A stretch of DNA of 64,000 bases from an uncultured Aquimarina sp. (lineage in GTDB: Bacteria; Bacteroidota; Bacteroidia; Flavobacteriales; Flavobacteriaceae), in NCBI GenBank assembly GCA_947500545.1, contig CANMSO010000002.1, forward strand, positions 496,001 through 560,000. Reading direction: 5' to 3'. The position numbers were made by a program, and so were the translations under genes. Below the pieces are notes generated by a model that made no database searches, had not been told where the DNA came from, and worked only from the letters and a program-made list of their open reading frames with translations. Below, in pieces: positions 44,625 through 54,548 of this stretch; positions within the stretch are counted from its first letter, which is position 1, and each line of letters opens with the position of its first letter.

Positions 44625-44674
44625 TAAGAACGGTAATAAAGTATAGATAATAACAACGAAGAATAAAAATCAAT

Positions 44675-45757
44675 ATGGAAAATAAAAAAGAACTTAGAAA
44701 CTGGTTAGATGATTATAATTTAGATCATCCTTTGGTAATAGGAGGACCATGTAGTGCTGAAACTGAAGATCAAGTGTTGAAAATTGCGCATCAACTTAAG
44801 GATTCAGATGCTACAGTATTAAGAGCAGGTATTTGGAAACCAAGAACTAGACCAGGTAATTTTGAAGGGGTTGGTGCTTTAGGTTTAAAATGGCTACAAA
44901 GAGCAAAAGAAGAAACCGGGTTAAAAATTGCCACAGAAGTGGCAAATCCATATCATGTTGAGTTAGCTTTGGAGCATGGAGTAGATGTTTTATGGATTGG
45001 TGCCAGAAGTACAGTGTCACCATTTATCGTTCAGGATATAGCAGAAGCTTGTAAAGGAATTGATAATCCGGTATTGATTAAAAACCCTATTAATCCAGAT
45101 CTTTCGCTTTGGTTGGGTGCTGTAGAGCGCTTCTATACCTGTGATGTTAAAAATCTGGGGGTTATCCACAGAGGTTTTTCGACATATGAAAAAACAAAAT
45201 ATCGAAATATTCCAGAATGGCAAATTCCAATCGATTTGCAAAACCGTTTTCCTGATTTGCCATTGATCTTAGATCCATCTCATATTGCCGGAAATAGAGA
45301 GTTGATTTTTGACCTCTCACAAACTGCTTTGGATCTTAATTTTGATGGATTGATTGTAGAAACTCATTATGATCCGGATAATGCATGGAGTGATGCTAAA
45401 CAACAGATTACACCAGATACATTAATTCAGCATATGAAAGATTTAAAAATCCGTAAAGAAATTGGCGTTGATGAAGCGTATCAAAAAGCATTGGGTGAAC
45501 TTCGTGCCAAAATTGATATAGCAGATAATCAACTACTTGAAGTTTTGTCAAAAAGAATGAAAATTTCTGATGAAATAGGAAAAGTGAAAGCCAAGCAAAA
45601 TGTTGCCATTCTTCAGTCTAAACGCTGGAATGAGATATTAGGTAAAATGATTCTCGAAGGAGAGGAAAAAGGACTAAGCGAAGAGTTTATGCTTAGGATT
45701 TATAAAGCAATCCATCAAGAATCTATTAATCATCAGAAAAAAGTGGCAAGGTCTTAA
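44675..45757 (+). CDS. aroG: Bifunctional DAHP synthase / chorismate mutase
   Basis: 360 residues. Residues 1 to about 265 are a DAHP synthase of the short KDO8PS-like class (GGPCSAE at 23-29, RAGIWKPRTRPG near 50, DPSHIAGNR near 205). Residues about 270-360 are an AroQ-type chorismate mutase (LRAKIDIADNQLLEVLSKRM). The enzyme starts the shikimate pathway and also makes prephenate, the substrate of pheA and tyrA just upstream. In fusions of this kind the mutase part often serves as the feedback sensor for prephenate or chorismate. It completes a four-gene Phe/Tyr operon. Confidence 0.93.
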   Translation: MENKKELRNWLDDYNLDHPLVIGGPCSAETEDQVLKIAHQLKDSDATVLRAGIWKPRTRPGNFEGVGALGLKWLQRAKEETGLKIATEVANPYHVELALEHGVDVLWIGARSTVSPFIVQDIAEACKGIDNPVLIKNPINPDLSLWLGAVERFYTCDVKNLGVIHRGFSTYEKTKYRNIPEWQIPIDLQNRFPDLPLILDPSHIAGNRELIFDLSQTALDLNFDGLIVETHYDPDNAWSDAKQQITPDTLIQHMKDLKIRKEIGVDEAYQKALGELRAKIDIADNQLLEVLSKRMKISDEIGKVKAKQNVAILQSKRWNEILGKMILEGEEKGLSEEFMLRIYKAIHQESINHQKKVARS

Positions 45758-45791
45758 AAAATGCAAGAGATTTATTCGCATCTTTGCGCTT

Positions 45792-46745
45792 ATGACAGGC
45801 ACAGTATATAAATCTACCGGAAGCTGGTATACCGTAAAAACTGAAGACGGTAAGGTATACGAGTGTCGTATTAAAGGTAAGTTTAGAATACAAGGAATAA
45901 AAAGTACCAACCCTGTATCAGTTGGAGACAAAGTAGATTTTAAGCTAGAGACTAATAATGACCAGGAAACTGGTGTTATTGAAAATATTAGAGAGCGTCA
46001 GAATTATATCATTAGAAAATCTGTAAACCTATCAAAACAAACCCACATCATTGCTTCAAACATTGATGTGGTTTTTTTATTAGTAACGCTAAACAACCCT
46101 ACTACTTTTACAACATTCATTGATCGTTTTTTGGTTACTGCAGAAGCTTACGGAATTAAAGCTGTACTGCTTTTTAATAAAATTGATACCTATAATGAAG
46201 ATGAACTGGTCGAGATTAAGTATCTGGCTGCGTTATATAGAAAAATCGGTTATGAATGTATAGGGATTTCTGCCAAAACCGGGAAAAATGTTGATAAGGT
46301 AAAGGACCTTATGAAAGGTAAAGTAAGTATGTTTTCTGGTCATAGTGGTGTTGGTAAATCCACTTTGGTTAACCTAATCGAGCCTAATTTAGCTTTAAAA
46401 ACTGCAGAAATAAGTGATCAACATCAACAAGGACAACATACTACAACATTTGCAGAGATGTTTGATCTAAGTTTTGATGCCAAAATAATTGATACTCCTG
46501 GAATAAAAGGCTTTGGTATAGTTGATATGGACAAAGAAGAACTAGGAGATTATTTTCCTGAGTTTTTTGAGCTGAAATCACAATGCAAGTTCAATAACTG
46601 TATGCATATTAATGAACCTAAATGTGCAGTAAAAGAAGCTTTGGATAACGAAGAAGTGGCGTGGTCAAGATATAAGAGCTATTTGCAGATACTAGAAGGA
46701 GAAGAAGAACACTACAGAAAAAATATTTACGATAATGAAGATTAG
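45792..46745 (+). CDS. rsgA: Small ribosomal subunit-dependent GTPase A
   Basis: 317 residues. An OB-fold at about 1-70 precedes a circularly permuted GTPase: NKID (129-132) comes before the P loop GHSGVGKST (183-191) and DTPGI near 233. A C-terminal zinc region has the pattern C-x4-C-x-H-x5-C (CKFNNCMHINEPKC, residues about 268-281). It helps late maturation of the 30S subunit. It starts 34 bp after the aromatic operon and may be read through from it. Confidence 0.95.
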   Translation: MTGTVYKSTGSWYTVKTEDGKVYECRIKGKFRIQGIKSTNPVSVGDKVDFKLETNNDQETGVIENIRERQNYIIRKSVNLSKQTHIIASNIDVVFLLVTLNNPTTFTTFIDRFLVTAEAYGIKAVLLFNKIDTYNEDELVEIKYLAALYRKIGYECIGISAKTGKNVDKVKDLMKGKVSMFSGHSGVGKSTLVNLIEPNLALKTAEISDQHQQGQHTTTFAEMFDLSFDAKIIDTPGIKGFGIVDMDKEELGDYFPEFFELKSQCKFNNCMHINEPKCAVKEALDNEEVAWSRYKSYLQILEGEEEHYRKNIYDNED

Positions 46746-46879
46746 CTTCCAAAATAAATCGATAGCTGGTTCCTATACATTGTCAATTGAATAGATAATA
46801 TTTTTAAAAAACTTTTTTCAGTTCCGAAAAATGAAACTCAAGAATAGTAAACTTGCATCGTAAAACAATTAATGAATAA

Positions 46880-47332
46880 ATGAGAGCGGTAATTCAAAGA
46901 GTTTCGGAAGCTTCTGTCACCATTGATAGTAAGGTTGTCTCAAGTATTAAGGACGGGTTATTAATTCTAATAGGCATTGAAGAAAACGATGATCAGACCG
47001 ACATCGAGTGGTTGTCAAGAAAAATAATACACTTAAGGATATTTGAAGATGATAATGGAGTAATGAATAAAAGTATATTAGATATAAATGGTGAAGCTAT
47101 TATTGTAAGCCAATTTACACTTCATGCAAGTACAAAAAAAGGAAATAGGCCAAGTTATCTGAAAGCAGCAAAACCTGATATAGCGATCCCGTTATACGAA
47201 GGTTTTGTCGAACAGTTTAAAAAGGATTTTGGAAAAGAAGTTGGAACTGGTATATTTGCTGCCGATATGAAAATATCATTGCTTAATGATGGACCAGTAA
47301 CCATAATTGTGGACACAAAAAGTAAAGAATAA
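46880..47332 (+). CDS. dtd: D-aminoacyl-tRNA deacylase
   Basis: 150 residues, full length. It hydrolyses D-amino acids from tRNA. The motifs SQFTLHASTKKGNRPSY near 78-94 and NDGPVTII near 138-145 (the Gly-Pro cross-subunit motif) are diagnostic. The upstream TAAACTTG (about 46848-46855) may be a -7 element, giving an independent transcript. Confidence 0.95.
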   Translation: MRAVIQRVSEASVTIDSKVVSSIKDGLLILIGIEENDDQTDIEWLSRKIIHLRIFEDDNGVMNKSILDINGEAIIVSQFTLHASTKKGNRPSYLKAAKPDIAIPLYEGFVEQFKKDFGKEVGTGIFAADMKISLLNDGPVTIIVDTKSKE

Positions 47333-47357
47333 CCTACCCCCAGAATAAAATTAAGAT

Positions 47358-49274
47358 ATGCAAAAAAGATCACTACAAGCTCTTGTGGTTGTCATGTTAT
47401 TGACTTTTGTAAAAGTTTCTGCACAGGACGACAACATCAATTTACAAACTTCGCTTATTGATTCTACACTTACAAAAGATGCTAATGCAGTTTTAAGGTC
47501 AGAAGAGATTATCATCGAAATCAACTCGATAAGCTCTGTTACCGTAAAGACTAAAAGAATAGTTACCGTTTTAAATAAGTATGGAAAGGGATATGCGGAT
47601 TCCTATGAGCGATATAGCCCATCTATAAAAATAAAAAAGCTAGAGGCTATTGTTTATGATGCTTCGGGTAAAGAGATAAAGAAGTATAGAAAGAAAGATT
47701 TTAGGGATAGAAGTGTTTATGATGGGATCTCATTAATGAATGATGATCGAATAAAGTATTTTGAATATACCCCTATTGGATACCCATATACCTTAGCTTT
47801 TGAAAGTGAGGTTGAAAAGTCCTCAACTGCATTTATACAATCTTGGAATCCAGTTCTGGCCTACAAACTTGGGGTTCAAAAATCCTTTTATAAAATTCGT
47901 AACCCTAATGTAATTCCGTTAAGGATTAAAGAAACAAATTTTGAAAATTATGCTATAGAAAAGAACAAAACCAATCAAGAAATTTCGTATTTAATTTCAA
48001 ATGTTCCAGCTATACTTTCAGAAGCAAGAAGTCCATCTTATGCAGATATGGTTCCTAAGGTGAAAGTTGCATTAAGTACTTTTTCCCTCGAAGGAGTTAA
48101 AGGCGCAGCAACAGACTGGAAATCCTTTGGCAAATGGCAATATGATAAACTTTTAACCGGTAGGGGGCAATTACCTCCAGAAACTATAAAAGCAGTAACC
48201 GAGTTAACAGCCAAAGCGAGTACCAATAAAGAAAAGGCAAAGTTAATTTATGAATATGTGCAAAATAAGACGAGATATATAAGTGTACAGCTAGGGATTG
48301 GAGGATGGATGCCTTTTTTAGCAAGTGACGTTGATAGATTGGGCTATGGGGATTGTAAAGCACTTACAAATTATACTAAGGCATTACTAGAGACTCAGGG
48401 CATTCCTTCATATTATACCATTGTTTATGCTAAAGAAAGAAGAGATATTGATGAAGAGTTTGCTTCAATGCAAGGAAATCATGCAATATTAAATATTCCA
48501 GATGGAGAAGAAGATATATGGTTAGAGTGCACTAGTCAAACAACCCCTTTTAATTTTATAGGTGACTTCACAGATAATAGAAATGTGCTTGTTGTTACAC
48601 CAGAAGGCGGCGAGATTAAAAGAACGAAAAAATATGAGCCAGAGGAAAATAAGCTTCAGACCATCGCTATAGTAAAACTAAGTGCCGATAAATCTATGGT
48701 TGCCGATATCAAAAGAGAATCAGAAGGGTTGGAGTATGATTGGAATTATAATATTCAATATCAAGAATCAAAAGACCAAAAACTACACTATAAAGAGCAT
48801 TGGGATTACATTAATAATCTAGAGGTAAATACTATAAAGCTTAAAGATGACAAGGATGTTGTTGTGTTTACTGAAGATCTAAGGGTTTCTTGTGCCTCTT
48901 ATATGAAAAAAGCAGGAAGTCGTTTATTGGTTACTCCTAATCTTTTTAGTCGTGACCAGAGTAACCTGCCTAAATATGAGAATAGACAAACGCCTTTGGT
49001 AATATCACGCGGTTATGTAAACACAGATGAGTACATTATTAATATCCCGCAAGGATACACGATCAATAATTTACCAGAAAAAAAATCTATCGAAACCGAA
49101 TTTGGGAATTACACTTATGAATTGGAAAAAGTGAATGAATCACAAATCCTGTTCAAAAGATTTGTGAAAATGATTGACGGTACTTTTCCAAAAGAAAAAT
49201 ATGAAGAGTATAGACAATTCAGAAGCAAAATTAAAAAAATAGACCAATCAAAGATAGTCCTAAAACAACTATAA
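47358..49274 (+). CDS. DUF3857 / transglutaminase-like secreted protein with intact catalytic residues
   Basis: 638 residues. A signal peptide (about 1-22, ending KVSAQ) is followed by a DUF3857 beta domain (about 40-230), a transglutaminase-like core (about 255-420) and a C-terminal beta domain. The core has Cys333 in GYGDCKALTNYTKALL, His375 in QGNHAILNI and a later DIWLE segment, so a working cysteine peptidase or transpeptidase-like site is plausible. Substrate unknown, probably periplasmic. A degenerate relative follows 19 bp downstream, and the two may form a complex or a duplicated pair. Confidence 0.8.
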   Translation: MQKRSLQALVVVMLLTFVKVSAQDDNINLQTSLIDSTLTKDANAVLRSEEIIIEINSISSVTVKTKRIVTVLNKYGKGYADSYERYSPSIKIKKLEAIVYDASGKEIKKYRKKDFRDRSVYDGISLMNDDRIKYFEYTPIGYPYTLAFESEVEKSSTAFIQSWNPVLAYKLGVQKSFYKIRNPNVIPLRIKETNFENYAIEKNKTNQEISYLISNVPAILSEARSPSYADMVPKVKVALSTFSLEGVKGAATDWKSFGKWQYDKLLTGRGQLPPETIKAVTELTAKASTNKEKAKLIYEYVQNKTRYISVQLGIGGWMPFLASDVDRLGYGDCKALTNYTKALLETQGIPSYYTIVYAKERRDIDEEFASMQGNHAILNIPDGEEDIWLECTSQTTPFNFIGDFTDNRNVLVVTPEGGEIKRTKKYEPEENKLQTIAIVKLSADKSMVADIKRESEGLEYDWNYNIQYQESKDQKLHYKEHWDYINNLEVNTIKLKDDKDVVVFTEDLRVSCASYMKKAGSRLLVTPNLFSRDQSNLPKYENRQTPLVISRGYVNTDEYIINIPQGYTINNLPEKKSIETEFGNYTYELEKVNESQILFKRFVKMIDGTFPKEKYEEYRQFRSKIKKIDQSKIVLKQL

Positions 49275-49293
49275 AAACTAACCAATAATTAGA

Positions 49294-51315
49294 ATGAAAA
49301 ATTTAAATAAACTGATATTATTAGGCGTTGTTCTAATGATATCAACAACTAGTCTTGCGCAAGAATATAAATTCGGAAAAGTATCAAAAGAAGAATTGCT
49401 TGAAAAAGCATATCCGCAAGATAGTAGTGCCAATGCCGCTGTGCTATATGAAAAAAGAAAAGTGTATTTTGATTATAATCAATCCTTTGGGTTCAGGGTT
49501 ATTACTGAAGTTCATAAGAGAGTGAAGTTTTATAACAAGAATGGGTTTAATTATGCAAGTGAACAGGTGTTTTTGTATAAAATACCGGCTGCAGAAGAGA
49601 AGGTAAATAGTATAAAAGGAATTACCTATAACTTGGTTGATGGTAAGGTTATTGAAACGAAACTCAAGAAAGAAGGGGTTTTCAGGAATGAACATTCAGA
49701 GAATTATAACCAGATAAAATTTACAATGCCTACGGTAAAGGAAGGGTCTGTAGTAGAATTTAAATACAAAATTGAGTCGCCATTTGTTCATAATATCGAT
49801 AAAATTTATTTGCAACAAGATATCCCAATAAAAAAAATAGATATTAAAGTTGCTACGCCAGAATATTATAATTTCAAGAAATTCACAACAGGATATTTGC
49901 CTATTAACCTAAAAGAATCGAAGGGTAATGGAAAGATGAATTACAACGTAAAGGCAAGAAACAAATCTGTTACTCAACAAGGCAACACAAAATTTTATAC
50001 AGGTGGTATAGATTATAAGGTGAATACTTATGTTGTCAATTCTTCTAATATACCAGCTTTTAAAAGAGAACCGTATTCTGGTAATCCAGATAACTATCGA
50101 TCATCAATAGTATTTGAGTTAGAGTTTGAGAAATTTCCAAATCGCCCTCTAAAAACTTATACTAGTTCCTGGGATGCAGTAGCTAAATCTATTTTTGATC
50201 ACCCAAGATTTGGGAATGAACTAAAGAAGAATGGATATTATCAACAAGATGTTGATCAATTGTTAGAGGGAATAACGGATCCAATGCAAAAAACAATCTT
50301 GATTTATGATTTTGTAAAGAAAAAAATGGCCTGGAATAATTGGTATTCTAGACTTACCGCAGGAGGAGTGAAAAAGGCATACAAAGAAGGTGTAGGTAAT
50401 GTTGCAGAGATTAACATCATGCTAACATCAATGTTGCAATATGCAGGTATCAGCGCAAAGCCTGTATTAGTAAGTTCTACTAATAAAACAATCTCTTTAT
50501 TTCCAACTTTAAAGGGTTTTGATTATGTGGTTTCAAGAGTCAAAGTAGGAGATAATATAATATATCTGGATGCCACAGACAAGTATGGAGAGCCTAATGT
50601 TCTGCCTAGCCGAGTTATTCATGGATCGGGAAGAGTAATCGCCGAAAATGGAACTTCTCAATTGATAAATTTTAGACCAAATCATTTGTCTAGAATTCAT
50701 AGTTCTGTCTTGTGTGAAATAGATGCTGATGGCTTGATTAAAGGAAAACAAAGTACGAATAGATCATCTTATCTGGCTCATAATTTTAGAGTACGACATG
50801 CTGCAAAAAAGCAGGAAGAACAGATTGAACGAGTAACTGAAAGTTATGGGGTTGCAACTCTTAATGAATATGAGCTAAAAGGAGTTAATGATATAGGGAA
50901 ATCAATTAGTGAGCGTTTCGAATTTACAGTAAACGACGAGGTTGAGGTTATCGATAATGAAATGTTTTTTTCTCCCTTATTGTTCTTAAAGAATGAAGAA
51001 AATATCTTTAAATCAAATGAGCGTAAATACCCAGTTGATTATGGATATGGATATTCAAGTAGTATGATGGTAAGTGTAAAAATACCAGAAGGGTATGAAA
51101 TATCTGAAATTCCTGAAGGTTCTGCTTTTAAACTACCAGAAAATATGGGTAGCTTTGTATATAGATCAAGTGTGATGGGTAATACTATTCAAGTATCAAT
51201 TACAGAAACATTGAATACACCTTTCATTCCTGCAGATTATTATCCGGTATTAAAGCAATTTTACAATCAGATAATTCAAAAGGAAAGCGATCAGGTAGTT
51301 TTAAAGAAAATATAA
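49294..51315 (+). CDS. DUF3857 / transglutaminase-like secreted protein lacking the catalytic Cys
   Basis: 673 residues. Signal peptide about 1-22 (ending TSLAQ), DUF3857 domain about 40-240 and transglutaminase-like region about 320-440. At the place of the catalytic Cys the sequence is GVGNVAEINIMLTSML (Val370 replaces Cys), and the position of the catalytic His reads FDYVVS (Tyr411). It is therefore probably a binding or structural protein, not an enzyme. It is a distant paralogue of the preceding gene, with which it is co-transcribed, and is followed after 2 bp by the MazG-like gene. Confidence 0.8.
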   Translation: MKNLNKLILLGVVLMISTTSLAQEYKFGKVSKEELLEKAYPQDSSANAAVLYEKRKVYFDYNQSFGFRVITEVHKRVKFYNKNGFNYASEQVFLYKIPAAEEKVNSIKGITYNLVDGKVIETKLKKEGVFRNEHSENYNQIKFTMPTVKEGSVVEFKYKIESPFVHNIDKIYLQQDIPIKKIDIKVATPEYYNFKKFTTGYLPINLKESKGNGKMNYNVKARNKSVTQQGNTKFYTGGIDYKVNTYVVNSSNIPAFKREPYSGNPDNYRSSIVFELEFEKFPNRPLKTYTSSWDAVAKSIFDHPRFGNELKKNGYYQQDVDQLLEGITDPMQKTILIYDFVKKKMAWNNWYSRLTAGGVKKAYKEGVGNVAEINIMLTSMLQYAGISAKPVLVSSTNKTISLFPTLKGFDYVVSRVKVGDNIIYLDATDKYGEPNVLPSRVIHGSGRVIAENGTSQLINFRPNHLSRIHSSVLCEIDADGLIKGKQSTNRSSYLAHNFRVRHAAKKQEEQIERVTESYGVATLNEYELKGVNDIGKSISERFEFTVNDEVEVIDNEMFFSPLLFLKNEENIFKSNERKYPVDYGYGYSSSMMVSVKIPEGYEISEIPEGSAFKLPENMGSFVYRSSVMGNTIQVSITETLNTPFIPADYYPVLKQFYNQIIQKESDQVVLKKI

Positions 51316-51317
51316 TT

Positions 51318-51644
51318 ATGAATATTCAGAACGCACAAGAAGCTGTTGATAATTGGATAAAAAATCACGGAGTAAGATATTTTAATGAACTCACAAACAT
51401 GGCGCAACTTACCGAAGAAGTAGGAGAGGTTGCAAGAATTATAGCAAGACGCTATGGTGAACAAAGTGAGAAAGAAAGTGATAAAAATAAAGATCTTGGA
51501 GAGGAGCTAGCCGATGTTTTATTTGTAGTTTTATGCCTGGCCAATCAAACAGGAGTTGACTTGCAAGAAGCTTTTGATAAAAAGCTGGATATAAAAACGA
51601 AAAGAGATCATGATCGTCACCATAATAATGAAAAATTAAAGTAA
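51318..51644 (+). CDS. MazG-like nucleotide pyrophosphohydrolase
   Basis: 108 residues, a single all-alpha NTP-PPase domain. LTEEVGEVARIIARR near 31-45 and DLGEELADVLFVVLCLAN near 60-77 carry the acidic ExxE...ExxD metal-binding sites. It probably hydrolyses non-canonical or excess (d)NTPs to monophosphates. Its TAATG junction overlaps the next start by one base. Confidence 0.88.
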   Translation: MNIQNAQEAVDNWIKNHGVRYFNELTNMAQLTEEVGEVARIIARRYGEQSEKESDKNKDLGEELADVLFVVLCLANQTGVDLQEAFDKKLDIKTKRDHDRHHNNEKLK

Positions 51645-51898
51645 TGTTTACGGCGATAATTTCCTCCAAAAAGTACTGGATTACGGTTGTTGTATTAGCA
51701 TTGGGCTTCATAGTTGTGTTTAGTATTATAGAGCATATAATGCAGAATGGCGGAATAGATCTGGATACTTTTCTTAATGAGAAAATCAATGAAGGTCGAT
51801 GGTTGAGGTATTTTATTTCTCGAATTGCAGGTGGACTGGCATACGGAATGATAATGGGGTATTATTTAGAATTAAGAAAACGAATATCAAAACGATAA
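51644..51898 (+). CDS. Small two-helix membrane protein, unknown
   Basis: 84 residues, not assigned to a named family. Hydrophobic helices at about 11-33 and 60-75 flank a short polar loop (GGIDLDTFLNEKINEGRW); the tail is basic (LRKRISKR), suggesting both ends in the cytoplasm. Position between the MazG-like gene and aroA, with one-base overlap and 1-bp gap, shows it is part of that operon. No function is proposed. Confidence 0.65.
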   Translation: MFTAIISSKKYWITVVVLALGFIVVFSIIEHIMQNGGIDLDTFLNEKINEGRWLRYFISRIAGGLAYGMIMGYYLELRKRISKR

Positions 51899-51899
51899 A

Positions 51900-53123
51900 A
51901 TGAATCTGAAATTACAGGAGGTTTCGACTATAGAAAATAAAACCTTACAAATTACGGGATCTAAAAGTGAAACTAATAGATTACTTATTCTACAGGCGCT
52001 GTATCCTAATATAACTATAGAAAATATATCCAATAGCGATGACTCTAACCTCATGCAAAAAGCATTGGCTAGTGACGAAGTTGTCGTTGATATTCATCAC
52101 GCGGGTACGGCAATGCGTTTTCTTACTGCGTTTTTTGCCGTTCAAGAAGGTAGAGAAACTGTTCTTACTGGGAGTAAAAGAATGCAAGAGCGACCGGTAA
52201 AGATATTGGTTGAAGCTTTGCAGCAGCTTGGTTGCGAGATAAGTTACGAAAAGGAAATAGGGTATCCTCCAATACGCATGCTAGGAAAACGACCTGCTTC
52301 TAATAAAGTCTCACTAAAAGCAAATGTAAGTAGTCAGTATATTTCTGCATTAATGCTTATTGCTTCATCATTGCCAGAAGGTTTAGTGATTTCATTAGAA
52401 GGGAAAGTAACATCAGTTCCTTATATAAATATGACACTAAGTTTATTAAGTGATGTAGGCATAAATGGAACGTTTGAAGATAATGTAATAACTATCCCTA
52501 AGTGCAAAGAGGTTCATGATAGAAAAGTAGTGGTAGAGTCGGATTGGAGTTCTGCTTCCTATTTTTACAGCTTGGTAGCCCTGTCAAATGATGATGCGTC
52601 TGTAACCATCGGAAGCTATAAAAAAGAGAGCTATCAAGGTGATTCATCATTAGCTGAAATATATAAGTATTTGGGTGTAGAGACAGTGTTTGATCAAAAT
52701 ACAATTACCTTAAAGAAAATGTCTGGCTCTGTACATAGACTGCCAGAAAAGTTGGATTTATCAAATTCTCCTGATATCGCTCAGACCATTGCAGTGACCT
52801 GTTTTGGATTAGGAATTGAATGTTATTTGACTGGGCTTCATACCTTAAAAATAAAGGAGACGGATAGATTGGAAGCCTTAAAAACTGAAATTGAAAAATT
52901 AGGAGGTAATGTTATAATTACAGAAGACACACTTCAACTGGCACCTGCATCATTAATCAAAACAGATGTTTCAATTGCCACCTACAATGACCATCGTATG
53001 GCTATGGCATTTGCACCGTTGGCGCTTAGAACTTCGTTGCAGATAGAAGATGCTAATGTCGTTTCTAAATCATACCCAGATTTTTGGGTTGATTTAAAGA
53101 AATTGGGGCTTAAAATCTTATAA
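51900..53123 (+). CDS. aroA: 3-phosphoshikimate 1-carboxyvinyltransferase (EPSP synthase)
   Basis: 407 residues, somewhat short (E. coli 427). It joins phosphoenolpyruvate to shikimate-3-phosphate. Motifs: TGSKSETNRLLIL near 18-30 (Ser and Lys binding the substrates), HAGTAMRFLTAFFA near 63-76, QERPVKILVEALQQLG near 93 and the C-terminal YNDHRMAMAFAPL near 361. In many AroA proteins the second motif is NSGTxxR; here HAGTAMR, which is common in this phylum. The last gene of a four-gene run, it is physically separate from the aromatic operon at 41.8-45.8 kb. Confidence 0.93.
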   Translation: MNLKLQEVSTIENKTLQITGSKSETNRLLILQALYPNITIENISNSDDSNLMQKALASDEVVVDIHHAGTAMRFLTAFFAVQEGRETVLTGSKRMQERPVKILVEALQQLGCEISYEKEIGYPPIRMLGKRPASNKVSLKANVSSQYISALMLIASSLPEGLVISLEGKVTSVPYINMTLSLLSDVGINGTFEDNVITIPKCKEVHDRKVVVESDWSSASYFYSLVALSNDDASVTIGSYKKESYQGDSSLAEIYKYLGVETVFDQNTITLKKMSGSVHRLPEKLDLSNSPDIAQTIAVTCFGLGIECYLTGLHTLKIKETDRLEALKTEIEKLGGNVIITEDTLQLAPASLIKTDVSIATYNDHRMAMAFAPLALRTSLQIEDANVVSKSYPDFWVDLKKLGLKIL

Positions 53124-53146
53124 TTTTTAAATATATCTCAATTTAC

Positions 53147-53178
53147 TTGACAACCCCTATTACGAGATCGTATATTTG
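53147..53178 (+). promoter_or_regulatory. queA promoter
   Basis: TTGAC (53147-53151) and TATATTTG (53171-53178, exact TAnnTTTG) with a spacer of about 20 bp; the start codon follows 23 bp downstream. Confidence 0.75.
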
Positions 53179-53201
53179 CACCTTTAAAAAAACAAACACG
53201 A

Positions 53202-54251
53202 ATGAAGTTATCACATTTCAACTTTGACCTTCCTCAAGACTTATTGGCTGAGTACCCTGCAGAAAACAGAGACGAGGCGCGTCTAATGGTTCTTAATAGA
53301 AAGGATCAAACTATAGAACATAAAATGTTCAAAGACCTTATAGATTATTTTGATCCCAATGATGTAATGGTGGTTAATAATACTAAGGTTTTTCCTGCTA
53401 GATTATATGGAAATAAAGAGAAAACAGGTGCAAGAATTGAAGTGTTCTTACTACGTGAATTGAATTCTGAAACACGTCTTTGGGATGTTCTTGTAGATCC
53501 TGCAAGGAAAATACGTATTGGAAATAAGCTTTATTTTGGGGATGATGAAAGTTTGGTGGCAGAGGTAATTGATAATACTACATCAAGAGGTCGAACCCTA
53601 CGTTTCTTATATGATGGATCATATGATGAGTTTAGACAGAAACTTACTGACTTAGGAGAAACTCCGCTGCCTAAATATATAAAGAGAGATGCAGAACCAG
53701 AAGATGAAGAAAGATACCAAACTATATATGCTAAAAATGAAGGTGCAGTCGCTGCCCCTACAGCTGGACTTCACTTTTCTAAACATTTAATGAAACGTTT
53801 AGAGATTAAAGGAGTAGACTTTGCAGAAGTTACACTTCATGTTGGACTGGGAACCTTTAATCCTGTTGAGGTTGAAGATTTATCCAAGCATAAAATGGAT
53901 AGTGAAGAAGCATACATTACTGCTCAGGCAACAGATGTTATTAATAACGGAATTGCTAATAAAAGAAAGATTTGTGCAGTAGGAACAACAGTAATGAGAG
54001 CTTTAGAAAGTTCAGTTTCGTCAGAAAGAAAATTAAATGAATTTAGAGGATGGACTAATAAGTTTATTTTTCCTCCTTATGATTTCAGTATTGCTAATTG
54101 TATGATAACAAACTTTCATACACCAAAATCTACTTTATTAATGATGGTTTCAGCTTTTGCAGGTCATGATTTTATTAAAGAAGCATATGAAGAAGCAGTA
54201 AAAGAGAAATATAAATTCTACTCTTATGGTGATGCAATGCTAATTATCTAG
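53202..54251 (+). CDS. queA: S-adenosylmethionine:tRNA ribosyltransferase-isomerase
   Basis: 349 residues, full length. It transfers and rearranges the ribosyl part of SAM onto 7-aminomethyl-7-deazaguanine in tRNA, giving epoxyqueuosine. The N-terminal [20 protein letters not shown], the [13 protein letters not shown] segment, [13 protein letters not shown] near 188-200 and [18 protein letters not shown] near 306 are family signatures. It has its own promoter and terminator; other queuosine genes are not in the window. It is another SAM consumer. Confidence 0.96.
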   Translation: MKLSHFNFDLPQDLLAEYPAENRDEARLMVLNRKDQTIEHKMFKDLIDYFDPNDVMVVNNTKVFPARLYGNKEKTGARIEVFLLRELNSETRLWDVLVDPARKIRIGNKLYFGDDESLVAEVIDNTTSRGRTLRFLYDGSYDEFRQKLTDLGETPLPKYIKRDAEPEDEERYQTIYAKNEGAVAAPTAGLHFSKHLMKRLEIKGVDFAEVTLHVGLGTFNPVEVEDLSKHKMDSEEAYITAQATDVINNGIANKRKICAVGTTVMRALESSVSSERKLNEFRGWTNKFIFPPYDFSIANCMITNFHTPKSTLLMMVSAFAGHDFIKEAYEEAVKEKYKFYSYGDAMLII

Positions 54252-54273
54252 ATGTAAAAGCCAAATAATTATT

Positions 54274-54314
54274 AAAAACCTTATTTAACTACTTGTTAGA
54301 TGAGGTTTTTTTTT
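54274..54314 (+). terminator. queA terminator
   Basis: AAAAACCTTAT (54274-54284) pairs with ATGAGGTTTTT (54300-54310, one G-U) and continues into a T run. Confidence 0.8.
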
Positions 54315-54387
54315 ATATTTCTAAAAATTAAGGTGTTATGTTGTTTTTTTTTCAAAAAAAGTAGTATTTTCGCCCACTCAAAAAAAA

Positions 54388-54402
54388 TACGGTTTTACCG
54401 TA
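54388..54402. promoter_or_regulatory. Palindrome TACGGT-TTT-ACCGTA upstream of the CHI-like/DUF2147 gene
   Basis: A perfect dyad with 6-bp arms and a 3-bp centre, 147 bp before the start at 54549. A closely related dyad lies before the T9SS protein (60652-60668), suggesting a shared DNA-binding regulator. Confidence 0.4.
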
Positions 54403-54548
54403 ATTACGCTTATAGTGTAGTACATCGATAAATATTGTTTTTTGTCGAAAAAAATATGTTGAATAATGCATATAAATGTACTTTTTATGAAATTGGAACG
54501 TTTTTTGTAAAGTCCAAATTAATAACAAGAACTAAACCTAATTATATA

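Noticed and set aside
49294..51315. Second transglutaminase-like protein as an active enzyme
   Set aside because: Val370 and Tyr411 occupy the expected Cys and His positions.
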